Shown: positions 36,865 through 48,529 of the stretch, in pieces | Layout of the letters: every line of letters begins with the position of its first letter | Numbering within the stretch: position 1 is the first letter of the stretch | Assembly: GCA_029582265.1 (NCBI GenBank) | Contig: CM055830.1 | Location: 23,420,163 to 23,484,162, forward strand | From: Zoroaster sp. YZ-2022 | Taxonomy: Eukaryota > Echinodermata > Asteroidea > Forcipulatida > Zoroasteridae | DNA: 64,000 nt | Reading direction: 5' to 3' | The notes under the pieces: model-generated | Seen by the model: only the letters and a program-made list of their open reading frames with translations | What the model was told of the DNA's origin: nothing | Databases searched by the model: none | Translations under genes and position numbers: made by a program

Positions 36865-36978
36865 CGGTATCACAGTTGGTACCCATCCATCCATTCAAGC
36901 ATTCACAGCTATAGGAATCCACCAGGTTATTACACAATGCTCCATTCTGACAGGGATTGCTGGTACAGGGGTTGATCT
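36865..36978 (-). CDS. EGF-like domain exon preceding the donor array
   Basis: A 114-bp phase 1-1 exon with a TTCTAG acceptor and GTAAGT donor. Six cysteines: [15 protein letters not shown] in the first half, [10 protein letters not shown] at the end. Its 3' half is the source of the adjacent 74-bp array. This is the most upstream intact exon seen for the gene. Confidence 0.9.
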
Positions 36979-36999
36979 CTAGAATTTCATGAAGACAAG

Positions 37000-37514
37000 A
37001 TCGGGTTGGAATACAGTGAGATCAGTTAGAAGTTTACCTCTGTGCAATACAACATCAACAAGAATTGGATGGCGGAATGAATACTTCATGTACAAAAGTT
37101 GGTTTCTTACCCCTGATCCATACCAATTTGTTTCAACTGTAATGCACTGGTTACAGTCATGCATGTATTCATACATAATTGCACAACAGTGTTCATCCAT
37201 TATGGGCTCTTTTTCTAAACTTTTTTTTCACCATGAACAATTTTTTGGAGAAAGAAATGTTCAAGAAATCGTTTGTTTGTTCATGAAATTCCATTTCATA
37301 TGATGCCAATATCAATAGGTTTTCTTTTAACAAGGGTGTAATTGGGCAGTTTTGAAAAATCCACGTAAATTTTGCTACAGGTATTGGGGCCGCTGTTGTG
37401 AACAGCGCTGGGGTGAAATCTATAGTTCTGAGCGTTTGCTTTGCTTTCCTTTATTGCTTAAATCTTTAAAATCCGGAGGATCACAACGTTGTGATTTGTA
37501 AAAATGCAGATAAA
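37000..37514. other. Unassigned intron sequence
   Basis: No recognisable feature in this stretch upstream of the EGF exon at 36865-36978 (gene direction). Confidence 0.4.
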
Positions 37515-38150
37515 TCACACCCTTGTTATAAAATGATATGTTATCGATATTACTTTGACTGACCTTGTTTTAATCCATCTCAGCCCAGATCTACCCACCC
37601 CTCCCCATCTCTATAAATCACACCCTTGTTATAAAGTGATTGGTTATCGATATTACTTTCCCTGACCTTGTTTTAATCCATTTCCTATAAATCACACCCT
37701 TGTATAAAAAGATTTGTTATAGATATTACTTTCCCCGACCTTGTTTTAATCCATCTCAGCCCAGATCTACCCTCCCCTCCCCTATAAATCACACCCTGTT
37801 ATAAAATGATTGGTTATCGATACTTTTCCTGACCTTGTTTTAATCCATCTCAGCCCAGATGTACCCACCCTCCCCATCTCTATAAATCACCCTTGTTATA
37901 AAATGATTGGTTATCGATATTACTTTCCTGACCTTGTTTTAATCTCATCTCAGCCTAATGTACCCCCACCCCTCCCCATCTCTATAAATCACACCCTTGT
38001 TATAAAATGATTGGTTATCGATATTACTTTCACTGACCTTGTTTTAATCCATCTCAGCCCAGATGTACCCACCCCTCCCCATCTCTATAAATCACACCCT
38101 TGTTATAAAATGATTGGTTATCGATATTACTTTCCCTGACCTTGTTTCAC
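37515..38150. repeat. About 103-bp intronic tandem repeat, 6-7 copies
   Basis: Units contain AAATGATTGGTTATCGATAT, CTGACCTTGTTTTAATCCAT and CTCAGCCCAGATGTACCCAC. The CATCTCAGCCCA...TACCCA...CCTCCCCATCTCTATAA part also occurs in the repeats at 39390-39725, so the two arrays share ancestry. Confidence 0.88.
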
Positions 38151-38454
38151 AAAGACCATGATACCAAACATCCTGAGAAATTATTCCGCCTGATAAACTG
38201 CCATTTTTAAGAAAACGTGAAACATAATACAAAATTTAATTTAAAATCACAGCTGTGATTCATTTTCCACAATTTTTAAAATACACATAAAAACAAACGT
38301 GAATGAATTTTCACTATTTTTGTTTATTAAAAAGACACAGCGACATAAGCTGATGTATCTTACAGACATTTTACAAATGGTGTCCTCTCTCTCTCTGTAA
38401 AGGATGACACAACATTGGTCATTACCCAATTAAGTAAAATTACTAACTTGACGG

Positions 38455-38800
38455 GGACAATATCGTCACGGTCAGAAGCAGACTTTCAACAGAGTATGGA
38501 AATCGGTGTCCTAGTTTAAGATGAACACAGTGACTGAAAATTACTGGCTCATTTATGCAACAGCAATGATAATATGACCTTAGCGTGGGCATGATTGGCT
38601 CATTTATGCAACAGCAATGGTAATATGACCTTAGCGTGTGGGTATTACTGGCTCATTTATGCAACAGCACGTAATATGACCTAGCGCGTGGCACATTGGT
38701 TCATGTATGCAGCAATGGTAATATGACCTTAGCGTGGGTATTATTTTCAGTCACCGAAAGTAGTAGCACCTGGGATTCCATACCATGGATCATGATGACA
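38455..38800. mobile_element. MITE-like element with 62-bp internal expansion
   Basis: Outer sequences AATATCGTCACGGTCAG and CATGGATCATGATGAC, and inner arms GTGACTGAAAATTACTGGCT and TATTATTTTCAGTCAC, are shared with 57650-57862. Here the middle (GGCTCATTTATGCAACAGCA...AATATGACCTTAGCGTG) is repeated about four times with a period near 62 bp. In the other copy it occurs once. Confidence 0.65.
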
Positions 38801-39030
38801 AAAGTCTTCAATGTGCAGTTGGTAAAATTTCCAATCATCCTGAACAATTATTCTGTCTGAAGTCCTCTCATTTCAGAGAAGGCATCAACAAATACGCACA
38901 TTTAAACAACAAGTTGGAAACCTCTTCTACAGAAAATGAAAATATAAACATTTCATGGTGAACATTTTCGACTCTGACTTATTTTGTGGGTAACAGAAGG
39001 TCACAATTATTAGCACTATTGTTGAATTAC

Positions 39031-39143
39031 CTGTTTGGCAGTTTTGTATGAAGCTTACAAGTGGGAACATTGGCAGGTGTAACCATTCACTGTGATCCAT
39101 ACAGGTGACTCCGCTCATACATGGATTAAACCCAAACACTCAT
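39031..39143 (-). pseudogene. Degenerate EGF-like exon
   Basis: A donor-like GTAAT and the end CQTG are preceded by recognisable EGF pieces (NPCMSGVTC). The reading frame must change to find the second half, and cysteine spacing is lost. It appears to be an EGF exon in decay, or one affected by sequence errors. Confidence 0.6.
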
Positions 39144-39389
39144 TCATATTTGTAAGGAACAATACACCCAAAATTATTTCTTACAAAGAACTAACAAGAC
39201 TTATCTCATATCATCATTATCCTGGGAAATAACTGAGTCCTGATTTACTGTCATATTGAATGAACAGCACTGCAGTCAATAGCTCTCAGTTTTGAAAAAA
39301 TTACTTCCTGCAGTTTATAAATCCAGTCCCTTTTTCCCACCTATGCCTACTTTATATGACAGAGATTCTGCCAGTCGCATGGTAAACTC

Positions 39390-39726
39390 AGCAGGATCCA
39401 CACCCCATTTAAACCCATTCAGCCCAAATTGTACCTACCCTTCCCCATATCTCTATAACACCTACCTATATCACAGACATCTCCCATCCACCCAAGCCAC
39501 AGTACACACATGTAAAGGACCTCATCAGGCAGATCCATACCCATTAAACCCATCTCAGCCCAATTGGGTACCCACTCCCCTCCCCATCTCTATAACACCT
39601 ACCATGTACAACCAACCTCCCACCACCCAGCCATACAATCACATGTAAAGAACTCATCATGCACAACCATACCCATTAACCCATCTCAGCCCAATTGTAC
39701 CCAATCTCCCTATCTCTAACACCTAC
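39390..39726 (-). repeat. About 128-bp repeats carrying EGF exon ends and splice donors
   Basis: Two to three copies of the last approximately 60 bases of the exon at 39727-39838 (with GATGGGAGATGTCTGTGATA in the copy near 39480) plus the donor GTAGGTGTT and about 70 bases of intron. Same arrangement as the 74-bp array at 35757-36864, but with a different exon and a longer intronic part. Confidence 0.75.
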
Positions 39727-39838
39727 CTATATCACAGAGATCTCCCATCCAACGGTGCCATACAATCACATGTGAAGAACTCAATCCGATTACTGCAGAT
39801 ATTCCATTCTGATACAATACTGTTGCAAGGATTCACAG
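39727..39838 (-). pseudogene. EGF-like exon of 112 bp, frameshifted
   Basis: Acceptor TTTCTTTAG and donor GTAGGT enclose 112 bases rather than 114. NPCNS, CSNR and FTCDC are readable as EGF parts, but the second half is in another frame, which ends in a stop in the first frame. It may be a pseudo-exon or contain two missing bases in the assembly. Confidence 0.6.
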
Positions 39839-39920
39839 CTAAAGAAATAATTTGAACACATCTAAATTAGTTCCCAAGTTATTAAACGCAAAATAAATGT
39901 ATAATGTGTCATTATATTTA

Positions 39921-40263
39921 TAATAATAATAATGGAGGCATTTTTAAAGCACTCTTACACGAGGTATCACAGCACTGTACATTATTACCCCTGCTCATCA
40001 GGCGCATAAATCATTCCTGAAACCATCTCAGCTCCCTGGGGAGTATACATCTCAATTGCTGCCATATCAAGCATATTGGGCTAATCAACAACAACCAACT
40101 CTGCCCTCACCAGGTACCCATTTACCCCTGGGTGAGGTATAATTATGGTGCGTCTTGCTCAAAGACACAAGCACCACGGTCGCGGTCGGGATTCAAACCC
40201 ACATTCCGACCACCAGCCATCAGAACACAAACTGATGCACTAAACCGCCTGGACCATGGCAAA
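39921..40263 (-). mobile_element. tRNA-derived SINE with (ATT)n tail
   Basis: On the minus strand: a tRNA-like head with GGTTTAGTGCATCAG and the B-box-like GGGTTTGAATCC, the linker TGTGTCTTTGAGCAAGACGC, a body with ACCCAGGGGTAAATGGGTAC, and a tail of ATT repeats at 39921-39933. Same family as 35138-35590; the head is related in type to the SINE at 3790-3966. Confidence 0.75.
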
Positions 40264-40555
40264 CTTATTATCACCCCTACACTAAACTGGAAATAACAAC
40301 AGGGAAATTTATTCAGTATTAGCCCAATATCTTTTGGGTTTTTTTTTTACCTTTTTTTTAATAGATGTAAATATTACATTATTATTGTAAGCTTAACATA
40401 TTGGCACCCTATTTCTAAAACACAATTTAGTTGCCTGATACACTGAATCACCCTGCAGAGGGAATCGGTAGAGGGAGGAGCCCTTGTTTTATACCCCTTG
40501 AGTGTGAAAGAGTTTGATTCCTTTGGCCATCCTTTTACACACTGGCAGGTTGGAT
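40264..40555. other. Unassigned spacer
   Basis: AT-rich, nothing recognised. Confidence 0.4.
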
Positions 40556-41735
40556 ATGATGTCAGCTGGTTGATACGTTACCGTTGTTATCACATGGGGA
40601 GAGAGTTTTCATATGGATTCATGGCTGCAAAAAGAAGATTGAATAATTATTCCACAGCATTATCAAAATGGGAGAAATTTTTACATGGATTCATGATCAG
40701 CAAAAAGAAGATTGAATAATTATTCCGTTGTTATCACATGGGAGAGCTTACATGGATTCATGGTTGCAAAAAAGAAGATTGAATAATTTTTATAAATTGG
40801 GGGGCAAGGGGCAATCCAAAAAAAAAATTTAAAATTTTTTGATCAATGGGGGTTTAAGGCCTGGTAAAAAAATTGGAAATAATTTTTGACAATAAATTAA
40901 CCAAACCAAAAAAGTTAATAAAGCCCTTGGGGGTATTATTTGGGAAACCGGGGCCAAAAAGGGAAAAAACCCAATTAAACCGGCCTGGGAGCCCAAGGGG
41001 TTATGCCGCGGGGGCCAAAATTTTTGCGTTTTAAAAAAGTATTTTACCCGGGGTTTGGCTGGGAGGCCAAAAACCCTTAACCAAAAGGGAGTTTTAAGAC
41101 CCCGGAAAAAAAGGTTGGGAAATAAATTTTTCCCAGTTGTTTTCCAAATGGGGAAAATTGACCCGAACCCAAAAGAAGAGGGAAAATTTTTTGTTTTTCC
41201 TGGGGAGAGGTTTAAAATTCTGAGGGAAAAAAATTTTAAACCGTTGTTTCAATGGGAGCTTTAATTATGGTTTAAAAAGAAGGGGGTAATTTCTAAAACC
41301 CAAAAATTGGGGGTTTTTTGGGTAAATGGTTTCGGGGGGGGCCCCCGGGGAAAAAAAGGGTTTTCTTTCTTTTTAGCCAAAAAAATAAACTTGGGGGCCA
41401 AAAATGTAAAAAGGGGGGCCAAAAAATGTGGGCGGAGACCAGGGATTATGGGACCCCAATAAAAGGGAAAAACCCCCGGTTGGGGACTTAGGGGCCAGTG
41501 AACCCCCGATTTTTTGCAAGAGAATTGAATAATTATTCCATTGTGCTCCACATGGGAGAGTTTGTGGATTCATGACTGCAAAGAAGATTGAATAATTATT
41601 CCGTTGTTATCCATGGGAAGAGTTTACATGGATTCATGACTGCAAAAGAAGACGGAATAATTATTGCGTTGTTGCTCCATAGGAGAGTTTACATGGATTC
41701 CTTGGCTGCAAAGAAGATTGAATAATTATTCATAA
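40555..41735 (+). repeat. About 80-bp tandem repeat interrupted by corrupted block
   Basis: Units contain GAAGATTGAATAATTATTCC, TTGTTATCACATGGGAGAG and TTACATGGATTCATGACTGC. Clean copies occur at 40555-40790 and 41518-41735. Between them, 40791-41517 keeps fragments such as CCAAATGGGGAAAATT and AAAAGAAGAGGGAAAA in similar order, as if the same repeats had been mis-called. Confidence 0.7.
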
Positions 41736-41834
41736 ATTAGCAAGACAATCTTATTGGATGAAATGTGATCATGTAAAGTGTATTTTAACATAGCTGTGGA
41801 TGGGCTGTCTATACTAATGACAATAATAACCAAC

Positions 41835-41925
41835 CAACAAAGTATGTACGTAAAGACCAAGTACATGTATGCTTGTAAGGCCAAGTTGTTGTACGTAAAG
41901 GCCAAGGAGTATGTACCTTCCTTCT
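41835..41925. repeat. Short stretch of GTATGTACGTAAAGACCAA repeats
   Basis: A few degenerate units of about 20 bp related to the long array at 48530-50183. Confidence 0.7.
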
Positions 41926-41936
41926 TCTCAGACTCA

Positions 41937-44280
41937 ATAAAAACAAGAAAGACCTGAGTTATGTGAATTTATGCCACAATCAGAACAACTATTTTCTTTT
42001 GTACTTGGATGCATTTGTTTCAATAAAACCGATCCTCAACTTATTACTAATCTGGCAGGTACACAGACCCAAAACCTTGGGTACACCAGATGAAAAAGCC
42101 GTTGCAGACCATAAAAGGCAGGTACGCAGACCCTTAGAAAACAGGTACCAGACCCTGGCCAGGTACACCCAGACCCATAAAACTGAGTACACAGACCATA
42201 AAGCGGGTACATGAGACCCTTAAAAGCAGGTACTACAGACCCCGCATAAGCAGGTTACAGACCCATACCAACAGCAGATGCAGACCATACAACAGCCAGG
42301 TACACCAGGAGCCACCTGAGGTGCTGAATGTGCCAGCTAAAACCAAACATTCATGTACTAGGCCTACGCAGTTACTTACCTCCATGTCTATGCTAATTAT
42401 AATAAAATTACAAAGCATGTTTATGCCTGTCAAAATACAGATTGCTTCCACCAGTCAGAACGATAGTCAGAATCATAGCCTCATAGAGCATGGCACTATG
42501 GCAGCCTTTTAGGCTCAGAACAGAGACTGGCCAGCATAGATACTGCTGGTGGCTCACAGGTTGATCTAACTGAAGCCAAAATAGAGTTCGTGACTGTCTA
42601 GACCCACAAAAATACCCAAATTGCCCGCCAGACAAGGCATTAACCATCTTACCAGCAGCCCTAAAAGAGGAGGGTATTACCTGTACCAGGATGGCCGGTG
42701 GGAAAATTTCTAGCATCTTCCCATTGATCCGAGTGAGCTGACCAAAGTGGAGATACAAATCCTTTAGCCTTGCCTAACCTAAAAGTTTGCTGACGCTTAG
42801 ATGCAATTTAATTAGTTAAGCCTACAGAAAAATTTGCATACTAGCACCACCTGCCTAACCAATAAAATAAATGGCAAGGTCAGCCGATTGTTTTGTATAG
42901 AGCCAATTAGGGGCCAAAATAAAGACCGTGATGCAACTTCCACTATTGAGGCGCAATACCTAAGGCAGTAACAAAGCATTTTGCATAAAAGTTATGTCAC
43001 AATCATAGATGGCCCCAGCATGAGATGCACTAGACAATGTAGAGGTTGCACTGAGCGCAAGATGGCACTATCCTGGAAAATTCGGTAAAGGTTATACTCG
43101 AACTCTAATAAAACAAGAAGAATACTGAGTTCATATGAATTTCATACCACCAGTCAGAACAACTGTTTTATTTTCATACTTGGATACTGTTTGTTTGAGC
43201 CAAGGCCGGTCCTAAGCCTGTTAAAATAATTTCAGACTTCCGACAGGTACCTTGGACCCAAAAGACGCGTTACACCAGACCCATAAGCGGGTACACAGAC
43301 ATGAAAACAGGTTGCTAGACCCTTAAGCCGGTTACCAGACCCTTAAAAGCGGGTACAGACCCTTAAAGCAGGCCCACACAGCCCTGTAACAGCAGGTACA
43401 GACCCTTACAACAACCTGGATACCTGGACCTAGAATTTATGGATGTACAGCTAAAATAAACATTCTTGTGTGAGCCCTGCAGTAACTTTACCTCATGTCT
43501 GTATATAATTATATTAAAATTACACCGGCATGTGTTGTCATATAATCAAAAGATACAGTTGCGCTTCCACCGGTGGAACAATGGCCGGGTTGGAACAGGC
43601 CTTAGACGTAAAAAACACGCGTAACACATCAGACCAAACAGTAAATTTGACGGATACGCCCAAGCAACAGTCGCGAAGCATCCGGCAATCTGCTGCCCCG
43701 CGGTTTAAACTCGTCTATACCAACTAGGTCATTATTACCCAGTGAATGATTATGAAAGCTGGGGAAAATTACTGCCCCGTTTGCAAGGTCCAACCTTAAT
43801 TGTTAGCTCGTGATCTCCAATACCTACCCACGCTATAACTTTCCAAAACACCTCAATAGGAAGAGCCGAACAGGGCGTTCACTCTCCTTACCTAACAGAT
43901 CACCAACGATCAAGTGCCTGTGAAACCAACTGGAACAGAAACACTGAAATAAACACACGGCAATGATGTGGCAGGATTTGAATTAGACCCACTTATAGAC
44001 AGATTGTACAGTTTAAGTTTGCAAGTTGGAACTGGGCGGATGTAGGACAAGACGACGTTGACGCCAGCGTCATGCTGCAGATGTCGGTCTGTGAAAGCCC
44101 AGGCATGATTGCGGAAGATGCCGCCAATACGAAATGGTGACCCAACATGATTGCTCTTTCGGCCTGCCAGTGAAACTGTGTCTTCTTTTGAAGTTAAACT
44201 GGAACACCGGAGTTAACGGGGTTTAATCAAAATAATGAAAATATTTCCCAAACATTGGGGCAGATAGCGATAGAAGCCAT
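41937..44280. repeat. Two diverged copies of a roughly 1.17-kb tandem unit
   Basis: AATAAAAACAAGAAAGACCT, CAGAACAACTATTTTCTTTT and ACTTGGATGCATTTGTTTCA at 41937-42020 recur at 43108-43200 as AATAAAACAAGAAGAATACT, CAGAACAACTGTTTTATTTT and ACTTGGATACTGTTTGTTTG. A run of CAGGTACACAGACCC units follows in both (42055-42310 and 43245-43440), then TACCTCCATGTCTATGCTAA versus TACCTCATGTCTGTATATAA. Indels are frequent. The right limit is approximate. Confidence 0.7.
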
Positions 44281-47200
44281 TAAAAGCACCGGACCGGACA
44301 GAAGTCGTTACTGAGCTGCACTAGCGAATGCGCTGCGGTGGGCCCCGTTGATTCTTTGACTGCCTGGACATTAAAATCAACAACATGATTTGCGAGACCA
44401 GGCCTGGAAAACTAGGTCCCCACGTGCGATAAAACTGTATTCGTACTTATGAGATTTGGGCTGACATAAATTCTTAACTCATAAAACCAGGCACCGCAAA
44501 AGCGGCTCTAAACATAGGTAGCTTCAAATTTGAACGAACCGAGCCACAGGCGGTGCCAAACGGCTCAGCATCGGCAATAGAATCAGCACCTTGTCCATAA
44601 GTACCGCCGTCGCGACAGCCTTCAATCAATTTGAAACAGAAAATCTTTGGTAGGTCAGCGGCATTTCCCTGCCGTTTATAAAATAACGGCCGCCAGTTAC
44701 AAATTTCTGATCGTGGATGCGGGCAAAACAACGCAGGGAAAACCATGCCACAAAGGCAGCCTTCGAGGCTGATACTAAGGAATCCCAACTGACTTCCGTG
44801 GGTTGCGGTAAATTCACAAAATCGCGCCCGTCTCCTGTAAGCATAAACCTTGTAGTTGGGTACAGCTGGTTTTTGGCTGATAAAGCACTCCATCTCGTCA
44901 TCTACCCGGAAGCCGGAAGGGAGGATGGCGTCGCTGGCTGGATCTGCCCCAAGGCTGCCAGCCGAGCGACCCGTCTGAAACGTAATGCGGCATCAACAGG
45001 ACTGAACAGATTTGCCGGAACATACGGCTCGAGATATTACATTTAGGCAAATCACAACAAGTTGCGCTGGAGACCATAATGGCTTTGTAGTGAGGACTTC
45101 TTATTAATGATATGAACAACGGCAATATTATCCTTAACCGACACAACTTTCTTACCCATTAGCAGTGGGCCCCAGCATTACCGCGTGCAGCAAGGGCGGA
45201 TAAAGTTCCAGAATGCTATAGATGGAGGATACCTGCAAAATAACACTAGTACCATTGCACTGTTTACCGTAAAATATGCCTGACCAATACAAACAGCGGC
45301 ATCAGTGAACAATTGCATACCATTTGACTGCCAGCATGTCAGCAAACTGGGAACCCATTAAAATATGACGAACTCTGAGCAAATGACAAATCGTCTAGCC
45401 CCACGAGATAGACAAAGTGATAGAAACGAGAAAGCGCCGATAATACAATCAGACGGCGCAGAAGAAGCCGCCCTGGAGAATTGCTTGCAGAAGTTAAAGG
45501 GAACCCACAAGCGACTGCACGCAACAAGTGAGATCTTAGGTTACTCTTTCTCAAGATAAAATAGACAAATTCTCCTGTGCCACATATATGGGACCCAGGT
45601 GACAATTGGTTGAATCTAACTACAATGCCTAAATATAATTGATTGGGGCAGACCGACAATCTTTTCCTGAATGTGGGACTCCTAAGAATTACTTTATGAC
45701 AAAAGTACCAAAACAGTACTGGCCTCGTAAGACAGTCAATAAAAGAGTCGTCTAAAATAATGCGTCAAAAGGAAGGACGGAAAATACTTAATAATAAATT
45801 CCTAAATGGGCTAAATTTTCAAAACAAAGGAACGAAATCTTCACCATAGGAGACATATCAAATAAAACCTTACCATCAGATACTGAAACCTAACAATTCA
45901 TAGTCAGCTGGGAGCGGCAGGGGCAAAACAGAAAACCCAGACTTAATGCTCTGCTATACAACTAACTCAAACACCCCCGTCCGCCTTGACCGTTAACTCA
46001 ACAGCCTTGTCAAGTGATGCATAGTGTAGCACCAAAAGATCCCTGCTTATAATCATTAATAGATTGCCCGGCTGGAAACGTCAGTAAGAATAGGCTTGGA
46101 ACAGGTAGGCTCCTGTTTGGGCACCTAAACCTGTGGGGAGACACTATGAAGTTTGGAAAGGACAGGACCTGAAGGCCCAACTGATCCTTCCTAACACCAA
46201 TTTCACTGGGGTTTCCTTCCCACAACAACAGAGGCCGCGCCGCCCTCTCAGAGGAGACACCTCCAGGTCTTGAGCTACCCCTAGGACCGAGGAGGTATAG
46301 TACAGAGAGGCATTCTTTGGAAGAACCATTACCGAAAACTCAACATCCAAATTTAAATTGTAATTGTAAGCCAACAATCTAAAACTCCAAAATTAATTGG
46401 TGTTGGAAGGCAAAAGACCCGTTCTTGACATTTTGCCCAGGCCATTGCAACTTAAACGCCCAACTGGTGAGTAGCAATAAGGTGGTCAGCCTTGGCGCCA
46501 CGGGCAGAGATTTCTGCCGACGCGCTTAAGCGCCAAGTGCAATGGACGAACCATAGGGCCCCGCAGAACCAGGCCTGATGCCTCACCGCCGGGCCGCACC
46601 ATGGCCAGGGGCGCTGACATTTACTGGCGTACGCGAAAGCTTACCTGCCAATTACACCTGTACCGGTAAAAAGCAAAACCTGACCAGCGCACGCGCCCAA
46701 CATACAGGAGGTTGTGGTAGTAAGAATAAAACTACCATGGCTGTGTTAGTAGAACCTGAGGTGCCGGTAGCCACAACAGCTGCAACAGTAATTAAAAGCT
46801 CCCATGTTGCTCCCCGGGCGCATGGATTCTTACCGCACCGCAAACGAATTGCTCGTCGCATGGCGTTTCCAGCTAGGCCCCAGGAAATTCAGATTCGGGC
46901 CATGCGTATAACCTCACAGTATTTCGAAGCTCTGCGGGAGCGATGTGGGTGTTTTGCAGAAAATGGTCGCCAGGCAGTATGGAACGCTGGCTGCCATGCC
47001 AGAATGTTTCTAATTTTGTACGTGCTGCGTCAGGTTTGCAGACAACTAAATTACCTCAACAATTGTCAGGACAGAGTTAGCGTACTAGAATCACCCCGCT
47101 ATTGTAGGGACTGATCACTTGCTCGGTGCCTGGCAGAATATCGTGGCAAGTGCTCTGCCGTAACTGCTCACTGCAGAGCTTGCGGCACATTAATACCGGT

Positions 47201-48520
47201 GGTCCCAGCATGTTAACGCTGTGGTCAGACTTTGCGGCCGAGAACCTTGGCCCAAATAATATCAAAATAGAATACCGACAAAACCTAAACCGTGCTTTGC
47301 CCGGCCGCAATCCAAAGCCATTACTCACCACTGGCAAATTGGATTTGAGTTGCGAACGCCAGCCATCTGACCGGTCATTCCCGCTGGCTTGCCGTTACTG
47401 TAGCTGGAATGGCGGGCGTGTGCGAGTGGAACCAGCTCCTTTTCAAAATGAGCCGTATCGTCGTGACAGCTGGTTGGAAGCGACTCCTGGACATAGCATA
47501 TTCCCGAGCGACAGCACTGCTGGCCATATGGACTTTCCAGCAGCTTCCAGAGAGCAGCTCTTTTCGCTGCGACGGTCAGCAGCTGCCATGCACATGCAGG
47601 GCCACAGGACCTCAGGATCCAGCAATGTCGGCCAAAAATAGGCTGGGCGGCGGGCACGGGGCATGACAGCGTCAGATCAAATATAAGTTAAAGGCCTAAC
47701 TGTAGTGTTAAAAGTTGTTCACGGCTGTTGATTGATGTGCAGCGAAATCACAGAAAACTCGATGAACAAATCAAGGCTGGACATGTTGATAGTCAATATA
47801 ATGTTAGTCAATTGTATTTTGAAGCAAGGGCGGCTGGAAGACTGGTCAGGAAATGAATTATCCTTCAGGTGAAGACAATAAACAATCGCTGGCGATTTGT
47901 CGCCGCAAATTCAACGATAATTATACCGGATACAGCAACCGATGCGGTCGAGACGCCTGCTGCGTCTGGAACACGTGTGTTCGAAATACCGCAAAATATC
48001 AAAATCGTCAGCTGCAGATAAACAGCACCGGAACGACGTCGCGTGGTGATGATCCTACCGCAGGCCAAGCGGTTATGCAGCTGCCGGAAGACTGGGACTG
48101 GATGTGATGGTCAGTACGGTCAGTTATGTTTAGGCAAATTGCGAATTTTCTAGCGTCATTGGATCCAGTGACTGTGACCAGGGAGTGGAAGATGCGTCTT
48201 TGGCGCACCCTAATATAAAAGTTTACATGACATGGATGCCAGTTTAAGTTGATTTAAAGCCTGCGAAGAAAGAGTTGCTGGCACCACATAACGCAACGGT
48301 GAAACCGTGTGGCCCAGGGTCAGCCGATTGACGGCATGGGCCAGTGCAAATTTAAAATAAAGACCGTGCGGCTTCCCTGGCGGGGCGCAATGCCACCGAC
48401 TGATGACATTTTGCATAAAGTGCAATAACCCGCAATCGTAGATGAAAGCCCCAGCATGGGATACTGAACAATGTAAGTTTACGCTGAGCATAGCCCTTTT
48501 TTATCCTGAAGGTGATAAAA
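44281..48520. other. Unassigned GC-richer, poorly ordered sequence
   Basis: No recognisable gene. Open frames up to 178 codons on both strands lack motifs and overlap one another. The segment at 48310-48520 (GGTCAGCCGATTG, AATAAAGACCGTG, TTTTGCATAAAGT, CCCCAGCATGGGAT) matches the order of landmarks at 42870-43050, so parts belong to the same repeat family as 41937-44280. The sequence may carry many base errors. Confidence 0.45.
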
Positions 48521-48529
48521 GGTTAGAAA

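Noticed and set aside
44474..47666. Several 90-178 codon ORFs in a GC-richer region
   Set aside because: They overlap on opposite strands, have no recognisable motif, and the region has frequent indels; no gene can be supported.
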